Notes: generated by a model not told the origin, from the sequence alone. Shown: positions 6,733 through 14,678, counted from the stretch's first letter. The stretch: DNA of 38,524 nt from ZC4RG30 sp965652645 (GCA_965652645.1 CBFGXE010000026.1:1-38524); one strand, 5' to 3'. Numbers and translations: made by a program.

Positions 6733-9588
6733 TTATACGGACTCGCCCATGGTGTCGCGCCAGATGGCCGCCACCGCCTCGCGTTCGGCGGCAAATTCGC
6801 CGGCCGGCACCAGGTTGCCCCGCCCCTCCAGCGAATTGCGGTGGGCCACCGCCCGGTATCGCTGGTAGGCGCGCACCAGCACGTCCACGGTGGACTGCGG
6901 CACCAGCGCGGCGGAGGCCAGGGATTCCAGCTGGCGGATGGTGTCCGGGAAATGCACCACCGGGGGATACCCGGCCGCGTGGGCCAGCGCCCAGTACTGC
7001 GCCAGGAACTCGATGTCGGCGATGCCACCCCGGTCCTGCTTCAGGTCGAACTCGCCCTCCTTCGCCCCCGAGAGCTCGCGGCGCATGCGCTCGCGCATCT
7101 CGCCCACCTTGGCCTTCAGGTCATCCCGGCGCACGGCATCGCGCAGCACCTCGGTGCGCACCGCCTCGATGCGATCGCGCAGCGAGGCATCGCCGGCCAC
7201 TGCGCGGGCGTGCAGCAGCGCCTGGTGTTCCCAGGTCCAGGCCTCCTCGAACTGGTAGCGGCGGAAGGCCTCGATGCTGGTGACCAGCATGCCGCCCTTG
7301 CCCGACGGCCTCAGGCGCACGTCCACCTCATAGAGCCGGCCCGCCGCCGAATGCATGGTGAGCAGGTGGATCAGCCGCTGCGCGTAACGCAGGAAGAACA
7401 CCTGGTTGTCCACCGGTGATTCCCCGTCGGTTTCCTGCTGCTCGCCGGTGCTGTCGTGCAGGAACACCAGGTCGAGGTCCGAGCCGTAACCCAGCTCGAA
7501 GCCGCCGAGCTTGCCGTAGCCCAGCGCGGCGATGCGCACCGGGCGGCGGCCTTGCGCGTCGGTGCAGTGGGGCATGCCCATCTTCCCGCCCATCTGCTGC
7601 AGGGCCAGCGCCATGGTGTGCTCGAGGATGATCACGGCGATGTCGGTGAGGCGGTCGCTCACCTGCATCAGCGGCAGGCGGCCGGAAAGGTCCGCCAGCG
7701 CGACGCGGAACACCGCCGCCTGCTTGAAGTGGGACAGCGCCTCCACCTCGCGCTCCACGTCATCCGGCGGCACGTCGGAGAGCCGCTGGCGCATTTCCTC
7801 CGCCAGCTGCGCCGCATCCGGCAGGGCCACCTTCCAGCGCTCATCCAGCAGTTCATCCAGCAGCGCCGGATTGCGGGCAAGCTGGCCGGCCAGGAAGTCG
7901 CCGCGGCGACAGGCCTCCAGCAGTTCGGTGCGCGCGCCGCGGTTCTCCACCAGCAACGAGAAATAGGCCGAGCGCTGGCCGATGGCCTCGATCACGCTGA
8001 ACACCCGCTTGAGCGTATCCGGCTCGCGTGCGGCGCCGGCATCGCCCAGCAGCAGCTCGAGCAGCGTCTTCAGGCGCCGGCGCCCGGTCTCATCCAGGCG
8101 TCGCAGGCGCGAGCCGCCAACGAGTTCCGAGAGCTGCGCCAGCAGCGCCTCGCCATCACCACAGCAGCGGCCGAGCTGCTCACGCAGCGGGCCGCGCGCC
8201 AGCCCCGGCTCCCACAGCGGCGCCAGGTCCAGTTCCACCTCGGCCGCCCCAGCCGAGTCACTGAACAGCGCCGCGAAATGCGCCGCCACGCGCCCGCGCT
8301 GCGTGGCGAGGGCGGCCTGCATGGCCGCGGCATCGGCGAAGCCCGCCGCGCGGCTGATGCGCTCCAGTGCCAGCGGGTCTTCCGGCAGCTCATGCGCCTG
8401 CTGGTCGGCCAGCATCTGCACGCGGTTCTCCAGCGTGCGCAGCAGGTCGTAGGCCTCCTGCAGTTCCTGCACCGCCTCCGCCGGCAGCAGCTTCGCGCCC
8501 GCCAGCCGCGGCAGCACGGTGAGCAGCGAAGGTTCGCGCAGCTGGCCATCCTGTCCACCGCGCACCAGCTGGAAGGCCTGCACGATGAACTCCACCTCGC
8601 GGATGCCGCCCACGCCCAGCTTCAGGCTCTGCGCCCGGTCGCGCCGCTGCACGTCGCGGGCAATCAGACCCTTCATCTCGCGCAGCGACTCGAACACGCC
8701 GAAGTCCAGGTAACGGCGATAGACAAAGGGCCTGAGCACCTGCTGGCGCACGGGCTCGAACAGCGCGGCGCCGGTCAGCGCGCGCGCCTTCACGTAGGCG
8801 TAACGTTCCCAGTCGCGGCCATGGGCCGAGAGGTAGTCCTCGAAGAAGGTGAAGCTTGCGGCCAGCGGGCCGCTGTCGCCGAAGGGACGCAGGCGCATGT
8901 CCACGCGGAACACGAAGCCGTCCCCGGTGGCGGCATCCAGCAGCCGGATCAAGAGCCGGCTCTGCCGCGTGTAGTACTCCTCCAGCGCAATGGGGGACGG
9001 ACCATCGGTGTCGCCCTCGCCCGTGGGATAGAGGAACACCAGGTCCACGTCGGAGGAGAAATTCAGTTCGCTGCCGCCCAGCTTGCCCATGCCCAGCACG
9101 ATCAGCTCGCCCGCGCCTTCCGGCGGACGACCATGGCGCGGCGCCAGGAATCCGGCCGCGGCCTGCGTGGCGGCGGCAATGGCCGCATCCGCGAACCAGG
9201 AGGTCTCGCGCAGCGTCTGGTGCAGGGTGGCAGTGCCGGCCAGGTCGCGCCAGGCCAGGCGCAGCATCTCGCGCCGGCGCAGCTGGCGCAGGGCGCGCTG
9301 GCACTCCGCCTCACCGACGGCCGCGCCCACCGCGGCAACGAGCTGCGCAATGAAAGCCGCCGCCTCGCGCGAGCGGTGCAGGTCGCCATCCTTCCACAAC
9401 GACTCAAGCAGCGTGTCATCGCGCAGCAGGGTCGCCAGGGCGAAGTCGCTGCCGGCCAGCACGGCCCGCGCCTCGTCCGCCAGCCGCGGCTCCGCCTCCA
9501 GCAGGGCCCAGGTGCGCGGCGCGCGCTCCCGCAGTTCCGCGAAGCGGGCTTCCACCAGTGCCGTGACGCCGTCAGGACTCACTGCCAT
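6733..9588 (-). CDS. glnE: Bifunctional glutamine synthetase adenylyltransferase/adenylyl-removing enzyme
   Basis: Adenylylates and deadenylylates glutamine synthetase (GlnA) in response to the PII protein and glutamine, setting nitrogen assimilation. It has 951 residues, the usual length. Two nucleotidyltransferase domains are visible: the N-terminal adenylyl-removing half has GMGKLGGSELNFSSDVDLVF (about 170-190), and the C-terminal adenylyltransferase half has GYGKLGGFELGYGSDLDLVF (about 692-712). Each carries the metal-binding DxD. The linking regulatory helices contain RRLKTLLELLLGDAG and FFLRYAQRLIHLLT. It lies 27 bp downstream of an SDR gene and 8 bp upstream of the zinc-finger gene; the spacing suggests one transcript. 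Confidence 0.97.
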   Translation of the reverse strand: MAVSPDGVTALVEARFAELRERAPRTWALLEAEPRLADEARAVLAGSDFALATLLRDDTLLESLWKDGDLHRSREAAAFIAQLVAAVGAAVGEAECQRALRQLRRREMLRLAWRDLAGTATLHQTLRETSWFADAAIAAATQAAAGFLAPRHGRPPEGAGELIVLGMGKLGGSELNFSSDVDLVFLYPTGEGDTDGPSPIALEEYYTRQSRLLIRLLDAATGDGFVFRVDMRLRPFGDSGPLAASFTFFEDYLSAHGRDWERYAYVKARALTGAALFEPVRQQVLRPFVYRRYLDFGVFESLREMKGLIARDVQRRDRAQSLKLGVGGIREVEFIVQAFQLVRGGQDGQLREPSLLTVLPRLAGAKLLPAEAVQELQEAYDLLRTLENRVQMLADQQAHELPEDPLALERISRAAGFADAAAMQAALATQRGRVAAHFAALFSDSAGAAEVELDLAPLWEPGLARGPLREQLGRCCGDGEALLAQLSELVGGSRLRRLDETGRRRLKTLLELLLGDAGAAREPDTLKRVFSVIEAIGQRSAYFSLLVENRGARTELLEACRRGDFLAGQLARNPALLDELLDERWKVALPDAAQLAEEMRQRLSDVPPDDVEREVEALSHFKQAAVFRVALADLSGRLPLMQVSDRLTDIAVIILEHTMALALQQMGGKMGMPHCTDAQGRRPVRIAALGYGKLGGFELGYGSDLDLVFLHDSTGEQQETDGESPVDNQVFFLRYAQRLIHLLTMHSAAGRLYEVDVRLRPSGKGGMLVTSIEAFRRYQFEEAWTWEHQALLHARAVAGDASLRDRIEAVRTEVLRDAVRRDDLKAKVGEMRERMRRELSGAKEGEFDLKQDRGGIADIEFLAQYWALAHAAGYPPVVHFPDTIRQLESLASAALVPQSTVDVLVRAYQRYRAVAHRNSLEGRGNLVPAGEFAAEREAVAAIWRDTMGESV

Positions 9589-9615
9589 CGCCCACGACCC
9601 GCAGGGCGCGCCTCG

Positions 9616-10365
9616 CTAGAGTTCAATCACTCCCCCGTCGACAAAGAGGTCCACGCCGGTGATGAAGCTGGCCTCGTCGGAACTGAGGAACAGCACGGCG
9701 CGCGCGATCTCCTCAGGCGTGCCCATGCGTTTCATCGGCGTGTTGGCGATCATCATCTGGCGCAGCGCATCGGCCGCCTTCGCATCCATGCCCGGGTTGC
9801 GGTACAGGATGGGCGTTTCGGTCGGACCGGGGCTCACCATGTTGACGCGGATGCCCTGCGAGACCAGTTCCACCGCCAGGATGCGCGCCACGGCCCGCAG
9901 GCCCGCCTTGGAGGCTGCATAGACCACGTTGGCCGGCGCGGCGAGCTGGCTGCCGATGGAGCCGGTGAACACGATGGACCCGCCCCGCCCCATCAGCGGC
10001 AGGATCTTCTGCGCGGCGAAGAAGCAGCCGCGCAGGTTCACGCCGTGCACCTGGTCCCACATCTGCGGCGTGACCGCCGGCGCCGGCGCGAAACCACCCA
10101 CGCCGGCATTCACGAACAGCACGTCGACGCGACCGTGGCGCTCGCGCAGCTGCCGGGCCACGTCGTCGGTGCTGCCCGGATCGCTGATGTCGGCCTGCAC
10201 GGCCAGCGTGCCGGGGCCGATCTGCGCCGCCACCGCGGCCAGCGTGCCCGGGTCCCGCCCGGTGATGGCCACGGTGGCACCCTCGGCGGCATAGGCCAGC
10301 GCCGCGGCGCGACCGATGCCGCTGTTGCCGCCGATCACCAGCGCGATGCGATCCTGGAATCTCAC
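9616..10365 (-). CDS. SDR family oxidoreductase
   Basis: A classical short-chain dehydrogenase/reductase of 249 residues that uses NAD(P)H on an alcohol/ketone substrate not identifiable here. The cofactor motif is GGNSGIG (12-18), followed by NAG at 86-88, Asn110, Ser136, Tyr149 and Lys153 (YAASK), the full catalytic set. The NPGPTETP-like region reads SPGPTETPILYR and the end is SFITGVDLFVDGG. Arg37 after the second strand (ITGRD) suggests NADPH preference, by analogy. It starts with GTG (10365) only 3 bp after the stop of the SnoaL-like gene, so those two form a translational pair; glnE follows 27 bp later. This type is often annotated as a glucose 1-dehydrogenase-like protein. Confidence 0.92.
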   Translation of the reverse strand: MRFQDRIALVIGGNSGIGRAAALAYAAEGATVAITGRDPGTLAAVAAQIGPGTLAVQADISDPGSTDDVARQLRERHGRVDVLFVNAGVGGFAPAPAVTPQMWDQVHGVNLRGCFFAAQKILPLMGRGGSIVFTGSIGSQLAAPANVVYAASKAGLRAVARILAVELVSQGIRVNMVSPGPTETPILYRNPGMDAKAADALRQMMIANTPMKRMGTPEEIARAVLFLSSDEASFITGVDLFVDGGVIEL

Positions 10366-10368
10366 GCG

Positions 10369-10758
10369 TCAGAAGATCGGCAGGGTGTTGACGGGATTCA
10401 GCGGCACTTCCATCAGCACGTCCCAGTGCTCCACCACCATGCCATCGGCGATGCGGAAGATGTCCACCACCGCCAGGCCCGGGTCCCCGGGATGGCGGAT
10501 CACATGCGTGTGGCAGATCACATGGTCGCCGTCCACGAAACTGCGCTTCACGTGCGTTTCGGCCTCGGGCGACTGGCGCCGCACCACGTCGAGGAATTCC
10601 TTCAGCGCCTCGCGTCCCGGTGGCGCCAGCGAGCTGTGCTGCACGTAGTCGGGGGAGATGTAGCGGTCCACCTGCGAGGAGTCCAGCGGGATGAGCACGT
10701 CCCGGTACATGGCGAGCACCAGGTCGAGATTGCGTTGTTCCTCTGTCGTGCGCGCCAT
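10369..10758 (-). CDS. SnoaL-like (NTF2-fold) protein
   Basis: A small cone-shaped alpha+beta barrel protein of 129 residues. The pattern NLDLVLAMYRDVLIPLDSS, YISPDYVQHSSLAPPGREAL, FVDGDHVICHTHVIRHP and VVDIFRIADGMVVEHWDVLM matches the SnoaL/ester cyclase-like group of the NTF2 superfamily. Members include polyketide cyclases and many uncharacterised stress or metabolic proteins. It begins the six-gene minus-strand block and is 3 bp upstream of the SDR, so the two probably act on related small molecules. No substrate can be inferred. Confidence 0.85.
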   Translation of the reverse strand: MARTTEEQRNLDLVLAMYRDVLIPLDSSQVDRYISPDYVQHSSLAPPGREALKEFLDVVRRQSPEAETHVKRSFVDGDHVICHTHVIRHPGDPGLAVVDIFRIADGMVVEHWDVLMEVPLNPVNTLPIF

Positions 10759-10827
10759 GCTCCGGCCTCTTGCTGCGAGCGGGGATTCTCGCCCAGACCC
10801 CGGCGAAACGACAGCCTTGCGGCCGGA

Positions 10828-11925
10828 TCAGGGACGCAGCGGCAGTCCCAGCGCCCTGGCCACCGGCTCGCTGCGGATCTCCCCATCGGCCACATTGAGC
10901 CCGCGACGGAAATGCGGATCGGAGGACAGCGCACGCGCCACGCCCTGGTCGGCCAGTGCGCGGATGTAGGGCAGCGTGGCGTGCGTGAGTGCTGCCGTGG
11001 AGGTGCGCGGCACCGCACCTGGCATGTTGGTCACGCAGTAGTGGACCACGCCGCTCTCCACGAAAGTGGGCGCATCGTGGCTGGTGGGCCGGCTGGTCTC
11101 GAAACAGCCGCCCTGGTCGATGGCGATGTCCACCAGCACGGCGCCGGGTCGCATTCCCGCCACCATCCCGCGCGTGACCAGCCGCGGCGCCGCCTCGCCG
11201 CGTATCAGCACCGAGCCGATCACCACGTCGGCGCCCTGCACCAGGCGCTCCACCGCATCGCGCGTGGAATATTCCGTCTTCAGCGCCGTGCCGGATTCCG
11301 CCGCCAGCTGCCGCAGGCGCGGCAGCGAGCGATCCACCACCGTAACGTCGGCCCCGGCACCCAGCGCCATGCGTGCCGCATGGCTGCCGGCCACGCCACC
11401 GCCGAGCACCACCACGCGCGCGGGCGCAATGCCCGGCACGCCGCCGAGCAGCAGCCCTGCCCCTTGCTGCGCCTTCATCAGGCAGTGCGCGGCCACCGGC
11501 ACCGACATGCGGCCGGCGATCTCGCTCATCGGCGCCAGCAGCGGCAGGCTGCCGTCCGGCGCGGTGATGGTCTCGTAGGCGATGGCCGTGACACCGGATG
11601 CCATCAGGTTCTCCGCCTGCGCACGATCGGCGGCGAGGTGCAGATAGGTGAACAGCGTCTGCCCGGGTCGCAGCCGCCTGCATTCCTCCGGTTGCGGTTC
11701 CTTCACCTTGACGATGAGTTCGGCCGTGGCAAAGAGTTCTGCGACCTCCGACTCAATGCGTGCCCCGGCAGTGACGTACCGGGCATCGGTATAGCCCGCG
11801 CCTTCGCCCGCACCGGCTTCGACGATGACATCGTGACCGGCCGACACCAGCTCGCGCACACCCGCCGGTGTGAGCGCAACACGGTACTCGCGGTTCTTCA
11901 CCTCACGCGGCACACCGATCAGCAT
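10828..11925 (-). CDS. ald: Alanine dehydrogenase
   Basis: Catalyses NAD-dependent oxidative deamination of L-alanine to pyruvate and ammonia, and the reverse reaction. It has 365 residues, close to the usual 370. The known substrate-contact positions are present at the expected numbers: Arg15 (NREYRVAL), Lys75 (KVKEPQPEE) and His96 (YLHLAAD). The Rossmann region VVVLGGGVAGSHAARMALGA and the DIAIDQGGCFET loop with its catalytic Asp are intact. GGAGGG lies just before the ATG. No clear promoter lies in the 54 bp between the ATG and the terminator hairpin upstream, so expression may depend on read-through of the RNA element at 11980-12096. A LysR gene lies upstream on the same strand. Confidence 0.96.
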   Translation of the reverse strand: MLIGVPREVKNREYRVALTPAGVRELVSAGHDVIVEAGAGEGAGYTDARYVTAGARIESEVAELFATAELIVKVKEPQPEECRRLRPGQTLFTYLHLAADRAQAENLMASGVTAIAYETITAPDGSLPLLAPMSEIAGRMSVPVAAHCLMKAQQGAGLLLGGVPGIAPARVVVLGGGVAGSHAARMALGAGADVTVVDRSLPRLRQLAAESGTALKTEYSTRDAVERLVQGADVVIGSVLIRGEAAPRLVTRGMVAGMRPGAVLVDIAIDQGGCFETSRPTSHDAPTFVESGVVHYCVTNMPGAVPRTSTAALTHATLPYIRALADQGVARALSSDPHFRRGLNVADGEIRSEPVARALGLPLRP

Positions 11926-11979
11926 GGTCCCTCCGCGCGCCCCATGAGTTTCGAGACGCCACGTCCCGGATGCGTGGTC

Positions 11980-12087
11980 AAAAAAAAAGCCCCGACCGAA
12001 GTCGGGGCTAAAATATAACGTGGAAACGGGGGGTCTTGTTCCACGACTATCGAGACGCGAACGGTGAAATCACCATCGCTCTCAGGT
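11980..12087 (-). ncRNA. Candidate structured RNA (ald leader/riboswitch-like element or small RNA)
   Basis: On the minus strand, an imperfect hairpin (12083-12052, arms GAGAGCGA-TGGTGA and TCACC-G-TTCGC-GTCTC) is followed by a second hairpin with a perfect 7-bp stem, CGTGGAA (12045-12039) with TTCCACG (12025-12019). Its 13-base loop contains CCCCCC. A U-rich stretch and a strong intrinsic terminator come next. The sequence GTTCCAC at 12092-12086 could also pair with the 5' arm of hairpin 2, giving two mutually exclusive folds. A promoter-like pair sits at 12120-12091. The layout of promoter, structure, terminator and then ald 54 bp later fits a transcriptional leader. The U-rich end also fits an Hfq-bound small RNA. 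I do not recognise a known family. Confidence 0.5.
11981..12009 (-). terminator. Rho-independent terminator upstream of ald
   Basis: A perfect 9-bp stem AGCCCCGAC / GTCGGGGCT (12009-12001 and 11996-11988) is closed by a C(UUCG)G tetraloop on the minus strand and followed by a run of T. It acts on minus-strand transcripts, either from the LysR gene or from the leader RNA. Confidence 0.9.
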
Positions 12088-12090
12088 GGA

Positions 12091-12120
12091 ACTATACACA
12101 AGCAGAAGCTGCCGCGTCAT
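12091..12120 (-). promoter_or_regulatory. Candidate promoter of the RNA upstream of ald
   Basis: On the minus strand ATGACG (12120-12115) and TATAGT (12096-12091) are separated by 18 bp, which would start RNA near 12087-12083. Confidence 0.4.
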
Positions 12121-12140
12121 GACATTTTTGTTGGAATACA

Positions 12141-13130
12141 TCACATCTGGTTCAGTGACCCCAGCCTGCCGACGCTGTCGTCATTGGCCAACAGCCCCGG
12201 GCGCCCCAGCCGGGCATGCTGCGATGCAATAATCTCGTCGTCCCGCCGCACCGCATTCCGAAGGAAGGTCAGCACCGGGGCGGCCTCGGGGGAGCGGGCC
12301 TTGGGGCCCACCACCATGACCCGGGCGACCGGATCGAAGGCGGGGCCGCAGGGCAGCACCCGGCCGGCCCGCATGTGGGCGGCCATCTCGATGTCGAAGA
12401 ACATGCCCACGCCCTTGCCGGCCAGCACCATCTGCAGGAGGGTGTCCATGAAGGGGGGGCGGCCGGCGATGTGGAAGGGCACCACCCCCTTGCGATGGAA
12501 CTGCTCCATGGTCCACTGGGTGATGCGGAAGTGGTCCGGGCAGAGCAGGAACGGCAGGTCGTTGAGCGCCCGGAGGCCCTGCAGCACCGGCCGGACCAGG
12601 GTGGGCACCCCGTAGAGCGACCAGCTGATGCGCGAGACCACCTCGGTGGTCAGCCCGTCGTCCTGCTCTGGCAGGGCGCCGGTGTAGAGCAGCAGGTCGG
12701 CATCCCCCCGCCGCACCGTGGTGGCCCCGTCGGCGCTGGGCGCGAAGGGCACGAACTGCAGGTCGATGTGGGGGTGGATCTCCTGGAAGCGGGCCAGCCC
12801 CGGCTTGATGCGCCTTTCCATCAGCAGGGGGCCGATCATGGCGCGGACGGTGACCGGCACCGGGGCCGCGCGGCGGCGCTCGGAGGTGAGCGCGCTCTGG
12901 GCCATCACCAGGTCGCGGGCGCGGCTGAGGAATTCGCGCCCCTCGGACGACAGCTCGGAGGTGGCCCCGCGGTGGCGCTCGAAGAGCTGGTAACCCAGGT
13001 AGCGCTCCATCGACTTGATCTGGGAGCTCACCGAAGGCTGGCTGATGCCGAGCCGTTCGGCTGCCTTGCGGAAATTGCCGTCCTCGGCGACGGCAACGAA
13101 CACTTCGAGCTTGCGAAACGTCAAAGCCAT
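12141..13130 (-). CDS. LysR family transcriptional regulator
   Basis: A DNA-binding regulator of 329 residues from ATG 13130. This start has GGGGGG six bases upstream and places MALTFRKLEVFVAVAEDGNF at the N-terminus, as expected for the family; an upstream in-frame ATG at 13163 is less likely. The helix-turn-helix is FRKAAERLGISQPSVSSQIKSMERYLG (about 20-46), followed by the linker helix and a periplasmic-binding-like effector domain (about 90-300) with FMDTLLQMVLAGKGVGMFFD. The inducer is unknown. ald is the next gene downstream and could be a target, but LysR genes more often control a divergent neighbour and none is present here. Overlapping palindromes over its promoter suggest autoregulation. 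Confidence 0.93.
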   Translation of the reverse strand: MALTFRKLEVFVAVAEDGNFRKAAERLGISQPSVSSQIKSMERYLGYQLFERHRGATSELSSEGREFLSRARDLVMAQSALTSERRRAAPVPVTVRAMIGPLLMERRIKPGLARFQEIHPHIDLQFVPFAPSADGATTVRRGDADLLLYTGALPEQDDGLTTEVVSRISWSLYGVPTLVRPVLQGLRALNDLPFLLCPDHFRITQWTMEQFHRKGVVPFHIAGRPPFMDTLLQMVLAGKGVGMFFDIEMAAHMRAGRVLPCGPAFDPVARVMVVGPKARSPEAAPVLTFLRNAVRRDDEIIASQHARLGRPGLLANDDSVGRLGSLNQM

Positions 13131-13240
13131 AGTCCCCCCTCTCTCACCGGGGGGCAGATGCATTGCCGGCCCCTCGCACGTGTGATAAGCGAAGAATCGC
13201 CTTTTCCGCGGCGCATGGCAACCCAGCGCGGGGGCTATTC

Positions 13241-13282
13241 GTCAAATAATCATACGATTATATGCCGCGGCATCTATTTGAC
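13241..13282 (-). promoter_or_regulatory. Promoter and overlapping palindromes upstream of the LysR gene
   Basis: In an unusually AT-rich patch, GTCAAATA (13241-13248) and TATTTGAC (13275-13282) form an 8-bp inverted repeat. Inside it lie ATAATC-ATAC-GATTAT (13246-13261) and the 12-bp palindrome ATGCCGCGGCAT (13262-13273). A perfect TATAAT on the minus strand (13262-13257) overlaps them, with no good -35 box, as at activator-dependent or autoregulated LysR promoters. Confidence 0.5.
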
Positions 13283-13313
13283 CGGCCAATGTTGCGGAAT
13301 CAATCCCGGGCAC

Positions 13314-14123
13314 TCACAAGCCGCGCCAGGAATCTGTCGCATAACCGAAGCGCTCGAAGTCTTCGCGGTAGATCGCCAGGGCGCGCGCGGCCAGACCTTC
13401 GGTGAAGACCGCCGCCTGCTCGCGCGGGCTGGCGTTGGCCTGCGTGGCGAGGATGCGCTGCAGGCCCGGCCCTGCCAGGGCCAGCCGCTCGAAGATCTGT
13501 GCCAGGCCGGAGGAGAACTCCTCCTCCATGCGGAAACAGCGCGCATAACGCAGGCGATGCATCAGCAGCACGCGGTGCTGCTCGTCCCAGTGGTGGTCCC
13601 TGCGGCCGGCAGGCTCACTCTCGACATAGGCGAGGAAGGTGGCGAAGGGAATGGCCTCTCCCTCGCGCCCTCCCGGCAATGACGCCGCGCGCGCGAAGCG
13701 CCGCAGCCGCGGCAGTTCACGGCGGCGGATGCTGCGCGAGTAGCCCTTCTCGTGGCCGTAGGCAAACTTGTTCTGCCAGGCCGAGCGCAGCCGTGCATAG
13801 GGATTGCGCACGAAGCAGTAGAACTCGTACTGCGCGGGATAACGCAGCGCATGCGCATAGTCGGCGACGGGTGCGAAGGGAAAGCGGCGCGCATTGCGGA
13901 ACAGCCGGTAGCGTCCCGCCGAAGGATCGGTGAGGCCGTGCACCTCGCGCAGGCCCTCCACCAGCGCCTGCCTGAAGGTCTTGGTCCCCACCTTCGGATT
14001 GAGCACCACCACGGTACGGCGGTCGCGGTCCACGTAGGTCTTGAACGGGGAGAAATGCCGCTCGCCCAGCATCCCGAAGAAGGCCGGCCAGCCGCCCGGC
14101 AGTTCACCTTCGATGTCCGCCAT
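13314..14123 (-). CDS. Sulfotransferase family 2-like protein
   Basis: A 269-residue protein resembling PAPS-dependent carbohydrate sulfotransferases (family 2, Golgi-type fold). The region VVVLNPKVGTKTFRQAL (about 39-55) corresponds to the 5'-phosphosulfate loop. FVRNPYARLRSAWQNKF (about 104-120) corresponds to the 3'-phosphate loop, with its Arg and Ser. The rest matches loosely. Such bacterial enzymes may sulfate polysaccharides or lipids, but the acceptor here is unknown. The ATG is 1 bp after the stop of the DUF456 gene, so they are co-transcribed. There is no signal peptide, so it is probably cytoplasmic. Confidence 0.78.
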   Translation of the reverse strand: MADIEGELPGGWPAFFGMLGERHFSPFKTYVDRDRRTVVVLNPKVGTKTFRQALVEGLREVHGLTDPSAGRYRLFRNARRFPFAPVADYAHALRYPAQYEFYCFVRNPYARLRSAWQNKFAYGHEKGYSRSIRRRELPRLRRFARAASLPGGREGEAIPFATFLAYVESEPAGRRDHHWDEQHRVLLMHRLRYARCFRMEEEFSSGLAQIFERLALAGPGLQRILATQANASPREQAAVFTEGLAARALAIYREDFERFGYATDSWRGL

Positions 14124-14124
14124 G

Positions 14125-14625
14125 TCAGTCGAAGGCCAGCGCGGCGATGAACACGCCCAGCATGGCGAAAGCCACGGCCAGCTTGGCCACCGTGCCGATG
14201 AGGAAACCCAGCCACGCGCCGGCGCCGGCCCTGAGCGCGACGGCCGCGTCGCGGCGTGCAGCCAGCTCGCCGGCCACCGCGCCCACGAAGGGCCCCAGCA
14301 GCATGCCGGGCAAGCCGAAGAACACCCCCACCAGCGTGCCCAGTGCCGCGCCGGCCACGGCCTGGCGACTGGCGCCCACCCGCTTCGTGCCCAGCGCCGC
14401 CGCGGCCAGCTCGACCACGAAGGACAGTGCCATCAGCACGCCCAGGATCACCAGCGTCACCCAGCCGATGCGCGTGAAGTCCTCGGCCCAGGCGGCAATG
14501 ATCATGCCGATCATCATCAGGGGGATGCCCGGCAGCATGGGCAGCAGCGTGCCTGCCAGGCCCACCAGCATCAGCACGCCCGCCAGCAGCCACAGCAGCA
14601 CGGTGGAATCCATGATGCGTTCCAT
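14125..14625 (-). CDS. DUF456 family membrane protein
   Basis: A 166-residue, very hydrophobic protein with four to five membrane segments. The DUF456 hallmarks are visible: LLWLLAGVLMLVGLAGTLLP followed by MLPGIPLMMIGMIIAAW, a central GTKRVGASRQAVAGAALGTLVG, and GLPGMLLGPFVGAVAGEL. The function of the family is unknown; glycine-zipper-like repeats suggest tightly packed helices. ATG 14613 (MDSTVLL) is a possible shorter start. It is divergent from lemA and directly upstream of the sulfotransferase gene. Confidence 0.88.
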   Translation of the reverse strand: MERIMDSTVLLWLLAGVLMLVGLAGTLLPMLPGIPLMMIGMIIAAWAEDFTRIGWVTLVILGVLMALSFVVELAAAALGTKRVGASRQAVAGAALGTLVGVFFGLPGMLLGPFVGAVAGELAARRDAAVALRAGAGAWLGFLIGTVAKLAVAFAMLGVFIAALAFD

Positions 14626-14678
14626 CGTAGCGGTGGCAGGTTTCGTGGTACATAGAAAAAAACACAGGGAGTGCTCAC

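Noticed and set aside
7456..12018. A 1520-codon open plus-strand frame opposite glnE, the SDR gene and ald
   Set aside because: Its product is a low-complexity mix of Arg, Ala, Gln, His and Gly with no domain, and it spans several well-supported minus-strand genes. It reflects the high GC content.
12057..12074. A nine-codon minus-strand frame (MVISPFASR) inside the ald leader RNA as a leader peptide
   Set aside because: It has no run of one amino acid, only one Ala codon, and its start is within the stem of hairpin 1, so it does not resemble an attenuator peptide.
11919..12101. A 60-codon minus-strand frame whose stop overlaps the ald start codon
   Set aside because: It would read through the terminator hairpin and T run and has no Shine-Dalgarno. 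The RNA structure explains the sequence better, though coupling with ald cannot be wholly excluded.
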